Source: Terramyces sp. JEL0728
Lineage: Eukaryota; Chytridiomycota; Chytridiomycetes; Rhizophydiales; Terramycetaceae
Direction of reading: 5' to 3'
Assembly: GCA_027603945.1 (NCBI GenBank)
Contig: JADIIU010000005.1
Location: 1-64,000 of the forward strand
Length of the DNA stretch: 64,000 bases
Shown here piece by piece: positions 1-9,912 of this stretch; within the stretch, counting starts at the first letter, position 1; each line of letters begins with the position of its first letter. The notes under the pieces were generated by a model. It saw only the letters and a program-made list of their open reading frames with translations. It did no database searches and was not told the origin of the DNA. The translations under genes were made by a program, and so were the position numbers.

Positions 1-146
1 GTTGGGTATAACAAGGTATTCAAGGATAATATACGAAAGGAGAAACATGAATACCGGTTGAAAAATTCGAAAAGGAAACCATAGCTGTAGAAACACATGT
101 GGTATTGGTTATTTGGATAGGGAATAGACTAGCATTCATTTTTTAT

Positions 147-604
147 TTAACCCATTATTTTTGCAATAGCTAAACCATTATGTTCATCGCTTCTCTGTAA
201 TTCAGATTTGTTTGTAGCTTTTGCTGAAACTCTGATAATCTGGCATACTCGTCCATCTAAGATATCTCCATAAAGACCCTGAAAACATTTCGACACAAAT
301 CCGATACAACAAGATTCAAATCCATTGTGCCAAATCATAGCTCGATAGGCCGTCTCGTGCACGCTCACAATTTCTTCTGAAGCGTCGATATCAAGCTTCC
401 TTTTAACTCCTTTTTTTTCAATGTATCAAGGTCAAAGAATTGTGGCTCCTAGAATCGTTCTTTTCCTGGAATTACTACAGTCCCTACATCAATTGCTTTA
501 CCACAGCCAATAGGGTGTATTCCACAACGCCTACCATCATCTGATCTATCTAGGCCAGCGATCGCCAGCGATCTCCAGCGTTTTATCTTGCTATTCCACT
601 CCAT
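147..604 (-). CDS. Possible small gene of unknown family, model unresolved
   Basis: Two open stretches on this strand look like one gene. The first runs from an ATG at 604 to about 476 and encodes a basic start followed by a Cys/Gly-rich stretch (DGRRCGIHPIGCGKAIDVG). The second runs from about 425 to the stop at 147-149 and contains ETAYRAMIWHNGFESCCIGF. Between them lie several GTA...TAG pairs, including one of 27 nt at 449-475. Joining through that one puts the reading frame out of phase near an 8-base A run at about 411-418, so I could not close the model. The cause may be a different intron choice, a sequence error in the A run, or a decayed gene. I recognise no family. The divergent neighbour is the exchanger gene starting at 732. 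Confidence 0.3.
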
Positions 605-731
605 TCATATTTTGAAATCGAGTGGCGTTCTCTTATACAGTGACAAATACGGTACTTTGTATAGCCGGATACCCTTTTCAAACGAAATAGTTTATATCCT
701 AAATCTTTGGCTTCTTCCAATAATCCATTAG

Positions 732-2414
732 ATGCGCAACTATGAAATCCTAGAAATACCTCGACACGAACATCCTAATTTTTATAACGAAATCTTTCAA
801 AATTTTCCTCAAAAAGTAATGGACGAGTACAACCGCACAGCCAACAAGTTAGCAGGTGACATAGTTATTTCGGATCAAGTAGATACATCAATTGCAATCC
901 TAATATTGATATCGCTACTATACGTAACCCTATGTACCAGTTATTTGTTACAACGCAAGAAAATTCGTTATGTACATGAAACTGTAGTTTCTATATTTCT
1001 TGGCCTTTTAATTGGTCTCGCGATTAGACTTTTATCTTCTTCAAACACAACTATCATGGAGAAGGTGACTTTTCAAGATACATTTTTCTTTAACATGCTT
1101 TTACCGCCAATTATTTTGAATTCCGGTTTTGACATGAATAGAGTAAATATTTATTAAAATTGCAAAGTTTCTTTCAAAATATTGGAACGATTTTGATATT
1201 CTCATTGGTCGGAACATTTATTTCAACCTTTGTTATAGGGTAATCACGTACTAATTTAGCGGTCTGTTGTACTTGGGCGTTTCCACAGTTTTGTCGTCTC
1301 TTCAATTGGATTTGCTTGACTGCATGATTATCGGGGCCATTTTATCTTCAACTGATCCAGTTACAATCCTTTCAATATTCCATCAGCTCAAAGTTGACTC
1401 TAAATTGTACGCTATTATTTTTGGAGAGAGCATTTTAAACGACTCGGTGGCTATTGTACTAGTTTCGTAACCAATTGTTTATTCTAGGACCCTTGGCAGT
1501 TTAAGGGGTAATGATCTTAATACAACTACAGTTGTCTTGGCGACTTTAACTTTCTTTGGGATCTTTTTGGGATCCATTTTAATTGGAGTAGTACTTGGTT
1601 TTGGAATAGCCTTGTTATTAAAATACACGCAAATGCAGCATTATCCATTCATTGAAACTTCATTGATCATCTTACAAGCCTACGCGTCATATTTGATTGC
1701 CAATTGTATACAATTATCTGGTATAGTGTCACTTTTATTTTATGGTATTGTTGCAAAACACTACGCGTATATCAATATGAGTCAAACCAGTAGAGAAACA
1801 ACTCAAAATATGTTTAGGGTGCTATCACAACTTGCTGAAAATTTCATTTTTATCTATTTAGGTGTTGCATGGTTCACCAAAGAAAATCAACAGTTTGAAG
1901 GTCTATTTGTTCTCTTTACTTTCGTAATCGTCATTAACAATAGGCAATTATTTTGATAGCCAGGTTCTTTTCAGTTGCTCCATTGGCATTATTTATCAAT
2001 TTGCATGCCAAATACTTTAACCCAAACAGCGTACATGCAACGATTCCTTTACATCACCAACTTATGATTTGGTGGGCAGGTTTGAGAGGTGCTATTGCAT
2101 TTGCCCTTTCATTTGAGGTTAGTGGAGTTGAAAAAGATGCTGTTCAATCAACCATCCTTGTTGTATGTGCGATCACAGTAATTACTTTTGGAGGAAGCAC
2201 CCCATTCGCTCTAAACTATTTCCAAATTGAAACTGGTGTGAGCCATGAAGAAGATGCGTCAGAGGCTATTGAATTGGATCGCGCTTTTAATACAAATGAT
2301 CCACTAGACCCCTCTTCACGGGTTCAAACACAAGCAACTCAAGATCACTGGTTCCTTAATTTTGATAGAAAGTACCTTAAACCTTTGTTTAGTGCTAAAG
2401 CTCGTGTTGAATGA
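732..2414 (+). CDS. Na+/H+ exchanger, endosomal NHE/NHX (CPA1) type
   Basis: Spliced product of 533 residues from five exons. It exchanges Na+ or K+ for H+ across endomembranes. The sequence shows many hydrophobic segments, the family stretch [11 protein letters not shown], the ion-binding [12 protein letters not shown] segment with its Asn-Asp pair, and [13 protein letters not shown] with the conserved arginine. The cytosolic tail after about residue 470 is short and acidic. Three introns of 20-21 nt are canonical GT...AG (the one before GLLYLGVS contains a perfect TACTAAT). The first, at 1143-1162, fits only if it ends in TTG. With it removed, the spacing between NSGF and FFQN matches yeast and animal homologues exactly. 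No signal peptide is visible. The tail and overall pattern resemble the NHX1/NHE6-9 group more than plasma-membrane forms, which is inference. Confidence 0.9.
1143..1162 (+). other. Candidate 20-nt intron ending in TTG instead of AG
   Basis: The intron begins GTAAATATTT and ends AAAATTG inside the exchanger gene. Reading through gives a stop after DMNR. The nearest downstream AG (after GCAAAG) leaves the frame one base out. Removal of exactly 20 nt gives DMNR-QSFFQN, which keeps the same number of residues as the equivalent loop in other NHX/NHE proteins. Confidence 0.55.
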
Positions 2415-2605
2415 TTTGTACTCGAAATAAAATACTTTTTTCTATCATCTCTATCTAGCTTGCTTGCGTTTCAATTTTATTATTGGAATGACTGGTATAT
2501 ATGCTATAGCTTAATAAGCATCTGCCTCAAAACACATGCAAGTTCGCTTTGATTTGCGGATTTTCCGCATTCTGCTTAAATTGCAGTGCCTCTCACCTGA
2601 TCTAA

Positions 2606-3307
2606 ATGTTCCATTTGATCCTCTATGGGACAACAGCAGCTTCGGTGGTCGTCTTTCTTGTCTTGCAATTCACTGGCATGAAAGCAAACTATGGCAAATT
2701 AAGCAACAATACGAAATACAAAATGTCGTCGCATTTAGGCTGGTCAATCATGGAATCGCCATCTGTTGTGATATTTACGCTCTACTACATCGCTTACCAA
2801 AAGCATTTCTTGTTGTATTGCATGTTTGCGATCCATTATATCAACAGATCAATGATTTATCCGTTCAGGACAAAGGGAAGAGACATGCCAATTGAAACTG
2901 TCGCACAAGCATTCACTTTCAACTTGATCAACGGATATTTGATTGGCGCCAGCGTCATGAACAAAACAACAGAAATTAATTATGCCGGAGTTGTGTTGTT
3001 CTTTATTGGATTCCTGATTAATTTTTACAGCGATGAAATACTGATGAAGCTGAGAAAACCTGGAGATACAAACTACTACATTCCGACCGGATTCTTGTTT
3101 GAATATGTATCAAGCCCAAATTATCTTGGAGAAGTCATTGAATGGATAGGATTTGCAATTGCGTGTCAATGTGAAGGCCCTTACTGTTTCGCTCTTGTGA
3201 CTATCTGCAATTTATTACCACGAGCTAAACAAAACCATGAGTGGTATTTAAGGAAATTCAAGGAATATCCTACAAACAGACGTGCTATTATCCCCTTTGT
3301 TTATTGA
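2606..3307 (+). CDS. 3-oxo-5-alpha-steroid 4-dehydrogenase-like (DUF1295) membrane enzyme
   Basis: A 233-residue product in one exon. The family reduces double bonds next to a keto or acyl group in sterols or very-long-chain lipids, using NADPH, in the ER membrane. The C-terminal half carries the family signature: GFLFEYVSSPNYLGEVIEWIG at about residues 167-187, then YLRKFKEYP and a C-terminal IPFVY. There are five or six hydrophobic segments. The length is a little below the usual 250-270 residues, so the start may lie upstream in another exon. An ATG at 2536 exists in a different frame and might connect through a splice I could not prove. Sterol 5-alpha reductase (SRD5A1/DET2) is the closest match by eye; other members of the superfamily cannot be excluded. 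Confidence 0.8.
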   Translation: MFHLILYGTTAASVVVFLVLQFTGMKANYGKLSNNTKYKMSSHLGWSIMESPSVVIFTLYYIAYQKHFLLYCMFAIHYINRSMIYPFRTKGRDMPIETVAQAFTFNLINGYLIGASVMNKTTEINYAGVVLFFIGFLINFYSDEILMKLRKPGDTNYYIPTGFLFEYVSSPNYLGEVIEWIGFAIACQCEGPYCFALVTICNLLPRAKQNHEWYLRKFKEYPTNRRAIIPFVY

Positions 3308-3547
3308 ATAAAGCCATTGTTTAAATCAGCCATAATAGTTTCCCGTCCGCATTTTTGGATACGCGTGTCTGGAGAGAGCACACACCAAACCAACGAAATC
3401 CGCACACTCGAAATATTATTTTATGATACAGATCATTTTAATGCCAACAATCGCTAGATCTCTGGTCAGTGATGATTAAATAGTCCATTGTGAAAAAGCC
3501 ACACAATCTAAAAGCAATGGGAAAATTAAATTTTTTCACAAAATAGA

Positions 3548-5119
3548 ATGGGAAGAGGGCAAGGAAAAGGACAGCGAGTCCATTTGAATTTTAAACCGCC
3601 AACATCATCCGCAGACATCTTATCTGAAAAAGTTGTCAACACTCCCCCAGCTATTTACACCAAACCACAACAAGAGCTAAACAAGAACGTAGAAGAAACT
3701 CCTCTAATCCACCTAATCACCACCTACATTTCATATTTTATTCTTATTGTCGTGGGCCATGTCCGGGACTTTATCAAGCGCAGAACTAATCCTGAACTAT
3801 TTAAACACTTGTCAGTCCGAGACGGTTACGCCCCTATTAATTCTGGCTTTGATACTTTTTATCACCGCAACCTGTACTACAGAATTAGAGACGCTTTCAA
3901 CAGACCAACGACGGGCGTTCCTGGAAGGACCGTTAATATCCTTGAAAGAGAGTCCAAAGACTACAACCACACGTTTCAATTCTCTGGAAATACTCGTGAA
4001 GTCCTTAATTTGTCTTCATACAATTATTTAGGGTTTGGAGAGAATAGCGGCCCTTGTTGTGATGCTGTGGAACAAACAGTTAAAAAGTATGGTATTGCTA
4101 CCTGCTCCAGCAGACTAGAGGCTGGTGGAAACGAGCTTCACTTGGAAACTGAAGCTCTTGTATCAAGATTTATGGGTCAAGAAGCAGCCATCGTGTGTTC
4201 GATGGGGTTTGCAACCAACTCTACTATGATTCCAGCCCTTGTTGGAAATGGAGATCTTATTGTTTCTGACGAGTTAAACCACGCTTCATTGGTATTTGGA
4301 ACTAGAATTGCTGGATGTGGGATTAAAGTGTTCAAACACAACGACCCTGCTGATCTAGAAGCTGTATTGCGCGAAGCAATTTCTCAAGGTCAGCCTAGAA
4401 CTCACCGTCCTTGGAAAAAGATTTTGATTGTTGTTGAAGGGTTGTACTCGATGGAAGGAAACATTTGCAAACTCCCTCAGTTTGTAGAACTAAAGAAAAA
4501 GTACAAGTGCTATCTATATTTGGATGAAGCTCACTCGGTTGGCGCGCTTGGACCCAATGGAAGAGGGATCTGTGATTTCTATGGAATCGATCCTTGCGAA
4601 ATTGATATTCTCATGGGTACTTTTACTAAATCGTTTGGGGCTGCTGGTGGGTACATTGCAGGTAAAAAAGCTATTATTGATCACCTTCGCTTAAATTCCC
4701 ATTCTGCTGTCTATGCCGAAAGTGTCAGTGTGCCAGTCGTTAAGCAAATATACTCTTCAATGCGAATGATCATGGGTGAAGATTATGGAAGCGAAGGTCG
4801 CCACCGTATCCAAACTTTGGCAAGAAATAGTAGATTTTTCTGCTCAGAACTACGCAAAATGGGTTTCATTGTCTATGGAAATGATTCACCTGTTATTCCT
4901 CTCCTATTACTGAATCCAGCAAAGATTCCAGCCTTCTCTCGTGAATTACTAAAGCGTGGAATTGCTGTAGTAGTAGTAGGATACCCTGCCACTCCAATTA
5001 TTACCTCCAGAGTACGATTCTGTATTTCAGCTGCTCATACCATGGAAGATTTGACCTGGGCATTGGAGCAAATCTCTCAAGTTGGAGACCGTTTGTTACT
5101 AAAGATGGCAAAGGAATAA
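3548..5119 (+). CDS. LCB2: Serine palmitoyltransferase, catalytic LCB2 subunit
   Basis: A 523-residue protein in one exon. It condenses L-serine with palmitoyl-CoA to 3-ketosphinganine, the first step of sphingolipid synthesis, in the ER as a heterodimer with LCB1. Features seen: a cytosolic N-terminus, one membrane segment at about residues 58-73 (LITTYISYFILIVVGHV), then a class II aminotransferase fold. The PLP-binding lysine is K361 in GTFTKSFGAAGGYIAG. The acceptor region has LDEAHSVGALGP, and VVVVGYPATP lies near the C-terminus. The length is close to the usual 550-570. The start at 3548 is supported by an A-rich context and stops upstream. The 3' end converges with DNAAF1, leaving about 50 bases in which AATAAA-like motifs lie. 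Confidence 0.97.
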   Translation: MGRGQGKGQRVHLNFKPPTSSADILSEKVVNTPPAIYTKPQQELNKNVEETPLIHLITTYISYFILIVVGHVRDFIKRRTNPELFKHLSVRDGYAPINSGFDTFYHRNLYYRIRDAFNRPTTGVPGRTVNILERESKDYNHTFQFSGNTREVLNLSSYNYLGFGENSGPCCDAVEQTVKKYGIATCSSRLEAGGNELHLETEALVSRFMGQEAAIVCSMGFATNSTMIPALVGNGDLIVSDELNHASLVFGTRIAGCGIKVFKHNDPADLEAVLREAISQGQPRTHRPWKKILIVVEGLYSMEGNICKLPQFVELKKKYKCYLYLDEAHSVGALGPNGRGICDFYGIDPCEIDILMGTFTKSFGAAGGYIAGKKAIIDHLRLNSHSAVYAESVSVPVVKQIYSSMRMIMGEDYGSEGRHRIQTLARNSRFFCSELRKMGFIVYGNDSPVIPLLLLNPAKIPAFSRELLKRGIAVVVVGYPATPIITSRVRFCISAAHTMEDLTWALEQISQVGDRLLLKMAKE

Positions 5120-5171
5120 ATTTAATAAAGTAGTTTTGATTAATTAAATCGAAAGACTGACCATTTATTAT

Positions 5172-6795
5172 CTACCAAGCCTTCTTTCTTTCGTCCAATT
5201 CAACCATAGTACTTTGTTTAGAGAACCCATCGGTCGTAATGACTTCAATTTCATCCTCAACTTCTTGGACAACAGCCTTATGAGCGCCGGCCTCTTCAGC
5301 CCAGCATTCATCCAACATTGCCTTGACTACTAATTTCTCTTCCAGATTCAACAGCGATTCTTGGCTTACTTTGCCTTCAGTTACCAGTTCAAACAAAAGC
5401 TCTTTTTCTGCCTTTGATTGCTCGGGCGGAATAGAGTACTTTATATCTTCTGGTAGATGTGAGCCGTTAATTAGAATGGCAGGGACTGATTGTTCTGCAT
5501 CTAATTGGTATTGCAAGGCATTTGCTTCCTTTATATCCTCATCTGTAATAATCAATTTCTTTTCTGGATAGATTTCTTCAATTAGAGCTTTTCGTGGTTC
5601 CTGCTTTACTTTTTCCAAAACTTTGGTTTCAGTTTCGACTTTTTCGTCTAGATCGTTTCTGTAAACTTTCTCTTCTATTAACGTAGCAGATGATTCACTC
5701 TTTTCTTGTATAACCATATTTCGTGGCGGAACATGGTGTTGCTCAATCTTTGGAGTGGGTTGTGCCTCATACACTTCCTCCAACAAGTCGTCATGTGCTT
5801 GAGCGTCAGGATTGCTTGCAGTGCCATTTAAATCTTGTTTGTCGTTATGATCAGGGGACACTCTCTGTTCAATACGGGCGAGCATCTCATCTTTGAATTC
5901 TTGCATTTTTTCAGAGAGTGCTGGCTCCTTTTCTTCTCCATATTTTTCCAATCTTTTCTTTCTACCATTTTCTTGCAAAATACGCATTGCTATCTCAAAT
6001 TGCAAATACCTTCAAAGTTTGCCTCTTGTTTCTTTTTCTCTTCTTCGTATATCCGTTCCCTCTCGAGTCTTTCTCCTTCCATCCCACCAACAGCCCTAAT
6101 GTCAATGAAAATTACCAAGCATCTGTGGTCAATCTTTCTTTGTCAAATATTGGACGGTCATCCAAGTATGTCAACGTTTTGATTTTCGAAACCATTATTC
6201 TCCTATAGTTTGTAATTTTTCTAATTACAGGATTCCCCATCAAGTTCAAAACAGCCTTGAATTAGAAAAGCCATACCAAATTCGGCATCTGCTCTAAAAT
6301 GGATACAATTTCAGGATCTTCAATCTTGTTGTTGCCAAGATCAAGGACAGTGATTGAAGGGCAATCTAAAAGCCCAGCTAAATCCTCATAACTGATCAAA
6401 AAGTTGCTTTGGATTTGCAGCGTCTTTAAATATTTCAAGCTTTCTAATCCCTGGATTTTTTTAACGAGATTATTTCCAACATTCAAGGTGTCAAGCTTTT
6501 CCAATTTCTCAAGATTCTCGATTGCCTCAATGCAATTTTGTTGCAAGAAACTAAATGAGAATAATCTTACAGACAGCGGAGTTCCGAAAGCATTTCTAGA
6601 TTAGCAAAACCTACCAATGTTTTCAATTTTTGAAATTCCATTTCCTTCCAACCATAGACTTTTCAATCCAGTATAGAGATCCAAGTTTTCAATCCTTGAA
6701 AACCCTTTAAAATGAAGATACAGAATATCGTTCAACTCTGGGGTTTGATATACTTTCTGTTCCTTACAAAGCTGCTTTAGGTACGCGAGTGTCAT
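5172..6795 (-). CDS. DNAAF1: Dynein axonemal assembly factor 1 (LRRC50/ODA7 type)
   Basis: Spliced product of 507 residues from six exons; all five introns are 19-21 nt. The family helps preassemble outer and inner dynein arms in the cytoplasm before they enter the flagellum. The N-terminus ([19 protein letters not shown]) and the run of leucine-rich repeats with SD22 character ([41 protein letters not shown]) match DNAAF1 over its whole repeat region, including the LRR cap [16 protein letters not shown] and [10 protein letters not shown]. The rest is an acidic, Glu-rich, partly coiled tail of about 280 residues, which is variable in the family. The presence of this gene implies motile flagella in the organism. 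The start at 6795 is the first ATG of the conserved block. Confidence 0.93.
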
Positions 6796-6951
6796 CAACG
6801 TGTTCCTGTATCAAATACATTCCTACCCTTTCTCATCAACTTCTTTGGCGTTTCTGCGTCTTGCAAGCCATGATTTTGCGTCCAGATTTATGTTTGACAA
6901 CATCTTTTTGGAAAAACGCGAAACTGAGTCAGACAAATTTAAGCTGCATCT

Positions 6952-9665
6952 TTATTTCTGTTTCTCACGATTGTACAATACCAATACTATATAGCCAATC
7001 ACTCTTAGAGCGACTCCAATGATCGCCATGTAAGCCAAATCCAGCCCAGGTCTGTCAACTGTGTAGCCGTATAATGCTACAGTAGACTTGTCCACCTGGT
7101 ATAGCCCTCTAAATGGAGTAACTTCGCCAGAAAAGAATAATTCCAGCCCCCATCTATTGTAAGAGATTATAAAAAGAATTTGAAGTAGCTTGTTTGCTCC
7201 AGTGATGACAGGACTTGCCCCAGAGAGAATAGCTGGAAAAAAACTGACGGTAGTGCTGAGCACTGCTTGATTCTCCCTGCGGACCAAAAGCGAGATGATT
7301 GCAGATACACCATACACGCCAAAGTATGTCAGCATAATCATCAAAAACATTTGCCAAAATGGAGTCATTGGGTTTATCATACAGTAAACTATACCAATAA
7401 AGTGCAATGCAGCTAGAGTCAACCTTGGAATCGCGGCTATGGTTTTTGCCTGCATTAATTCAAAATTACCCAGTAATACGCAAAGCGATTATGTCCTGCT
7501 GCTGCTTCCCTATAAAACACTGCCAGTTCAGGTCCAAACACGTTGACTCCGGAAGGAGCTGAGCAGATACAAATTGCCATTCCAAAAATAAATCCAGTGT
7601 TGGCAACAGTTGTTTCATCTGGCGACGGAGAAAGTATTGAAAGTAACCCAATAAAGATGCCTCGATACAAGCTACCTCTTACGTCTTTTAAGGAATAGCC
7701 AAGACAAAGTGCGATTAGAATAGATACCGCCATTTCATAAAAGAAATCGTGAAGAGCTCGATACTGCTGAGTGAACGATCTTTTGGTGCATAATGAAAAT
7801 TGTTGAACGAATGATGCTCCTCGCAGATAGCAAAGCTTAAATAATTCCAACTGAGATGATTTCTGCAACTCCATCCCAGGCTTGGGCCTTGCAGTGGTAT
7901 TCCTCTTTACAGTTTCGTATAATTTTGGAAGACTTGAAAGTCTATTTCTGATCAACAGTCCATTTGGATCCAGTTCATCTCCAACTCCAGAATATCCATT
8001 TACAACAGGTGTTTGGTTGAAAGATTTGGCATTATAAGGGCTATAAGATGGTGCATTTTTACTCTCCAGATTTACAACGGCATCAAGAGGTTTACGTCCA
8101 CTAAACTTTCCACTCTTGACAAAGTATGTCCACTCATCCGCAATTTCATCAGGAGTGAGGGAAGTATAGCCAGCTCGCGGTTTGAGTTGGTTGCTGACAA
8201 TGTCCATCAAGATATCGCATGGGTTTTTGGAAGGGTCAAACTATGGTTATGAATTAATGTACCTTGTAACCCAAATTCTCAAAGTATTCCTGGGCATTTT
8301 CTCTTGGTCCGAGATATGCTGTTCTCCCGCCAGGAATCAGCAGCAGAATATCATCGATTTCGTTATAGATTTCCAATCGAGGCTGATGGATTACTGCGAT
8401 TGTTGACAGACCCAACTCTGCCATGTTCTTGAGCAGAACCGCAACATTCAACGACGATGTGGAATCAAGCCCGGAAGTAGGTTCGTCCAAGAACACTGCC
8501 AATGGCAACGCGCCAAGTTCCATACCAATGTTGACTCTCTTTCTTTGGCCACCGGAAACTCCTCTGGTGTACTCATCGCCAATCAACGAATCTGCAACAC
8601 GGTCCAATTGCAAAGCTTTCAATAATGCGTCAACATACGTGGATACTTCTTGATCTGTCCAAGACGTTGGCGCTCTGATTCTTGCAGAGTGGTAAATGTT
8701 TTCACGAACTGTCATTTCACGCAGCATCGTGTCTTCTTGGGGAACAAACCCAATGATCTATTGTTAATCACAACCCACATTCTTGAACATTCCCAGAGAC
8801 CCTTCAGTGTCGTTGATGTACAATTGCCCCGCAGTTCTGTTGACTTTTCCGCTCAAAACATTCAAAAAAGTAGTTTCTATGGTTAACAGCGTCGTACTTC
8901 CAGCGCCAGATGGACCCATGATTGCTGTAAACTTGCCTGGAGAGATTTCGCCACTCACCCCGTTGAGAATAGTCACTCCAGACGGCAATGTCAAGGACAA
9001 CTCCTCAAACTTCAATCTGATGTTTGTCTGCGTGCCATTGCGGCATCTGGTAAACGCATCCAGTATTACTTTGTCCTGGAATCCGTTTTCTTTCTTTGGT
9101 GTAACTTTGCTTCCTCTATATCGTATGGTTTTGGCAACTTTCAAAATTGGTGGTTCAGGAATAGAAGGGTGCTCCACTTTATCCTTTTGTGCCTTGTGAG
9201 TTTTTTCCATAAACTTAACAGCAACTATCAAAAGGAATAGTAAAATATCTAACACCAAGAACAAGAGTATTCCGCCGTAGAACTTCTGGTATGCAGCACC
9301 AGAAGCGCAAATCGACAATGGACTGCATTCAATTGGTTCAGCACTGCCAATAGGACAGAAGTGGTTATCAGTACAATTTAGTTGCGTCTTATAGTCTGGA
9401 CAATAGGTACCTGCCTTGCATAAAATCGGTTCATCATATCCCTGTTGATCACAGAATCTATATTAATTGGATAGTACTTTCCGGCTGTTCTTCTGAGAAT
9501 GCAATCATTGGTTGGTGCACATATTACTGGTGTGGTAGATTCAAGATTTGGACTGTAATTTCCACATAGGAATCCAGGCTTACATCCATCAATTCCAATT
9601 ATCAGTTCACTGAGTCCTGTTAGACATCTATCATTTGGTTGCCCTCCTGCTGTAGAGTTGGACAT
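6952..9665 (-). CDS. ABCG half-transporter with Cys-rich N-terminus (copy L)
   Basis: Spliced product of about 869 residues. The order is a Cys-rich extracellular N-terminal region (CKPGFLCGNY, CKAGTYCPD), one membrane segment, a nucleotide-binding domain (Walker A GPSGAGKTT after splicing, signature VSGGQRKR, Walker B LAVFLDEPTSG), a linker, then an ABC2-type membrane domain. This layout is known from plant ABCG24/28-type and fungal ADP1-type transporters; the substrate is unknown. Five introns of 20-22 nt were read; the one at 7450-7469 in the membrane domain is absent from copy R. The start at 9665 is provisional: a TATAG 3' splice-like site lies just before it, so a signal-peptide exon may precede. 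It is divergent from copy R, with which it shares a 974-bp converted segment. Confidence 0.9.
8129..9102 (-). repeat. Left arm of 974-bp inverted repeat (ABCG ATPase cassette)
   Basis: This segment is a reverse-complement match to 10449-11422, equal in length with no indels and only about fifteen base differences seen by eye. It covers the end of the N-terminal linker, the whole nucleotide-binding domain with its three introns, and the beginning of the post-cassette linker. Similarity drops sharply at both edges. Confidence 0.93.
8877..8897 (-). other. 21-nt in-frame intron splitting the Walker A lysine codon (copy L)
   Basis: Without splicing the P-loop would read GAGSTTLL followed by extra residues. 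The intron starts GTACGACGCTG and ends TTAACCATAG. Removing it joins A to AA to make the lysine codon and gives GPSGAGKTTFLNVLSG. The 21 nt contain no in-frame stop, so the open frame hides the intron. Confidence 0.85.
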
Positions 9666-9912
9666 TCTATAAAATTTTCAAACTTTTACAAGCACCAAAG
9701 AAACTCGGGTACCAACAAAAAATTACAGTCAAGATAAACTCTGGTGATGCAGCTACGGGACTCGGAGTAGTGTAGTAGCGTGCACCAAGTAATAAAACAT
9801 CAAGTCCGAGAAGTTTGGGAAATCGGTAGGTTTTGTTTATGCTGTCCCGTTGACATTTATTTTCTGCTTTCTTTTTTAGGCTTTGAAAAAAGTTTCAAAA
9901 AGCTTAGAGGTA
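9666..9912. promoter_or_regulatory. Shared region between two divergent ABCG genes
   Basis: About 250 bases separate the two provisional start codons. The symmetry centre of the inverted repeat falls inside, at about 9775. It should hold both promoters, and probably short 5' exons: the right side has a long pyrimidine tract ending in TTTTTTAG at 9879, and the left side has a similar TTTTATAG. I could not identify a convincing signal-peptide exon on either side. Confidence 0.5.

Noticed and set aside
545..585. Short repeat of GATCGCCAGC-like units near 560
   Set aside because: Only two and a half imperfect 10-base units inside a possible coding exon; not a repeat array or CRISPR.
732..2414. 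Exchanger gene broken into four frames, as in a pseudogene
   Set aside because: Every break is a 20-21-nt intron-sized segment, and the spliced frame is conserved throughout; the same pattern occurs in nearly all genes of the window.
8860..8920. ABCG P-loop with Ser in place of the catalytic Lys (GAGSTT)
   Set aside because: A 21-nt in-frame intron sits inside the codon; splicing restores the lysine in both copies.
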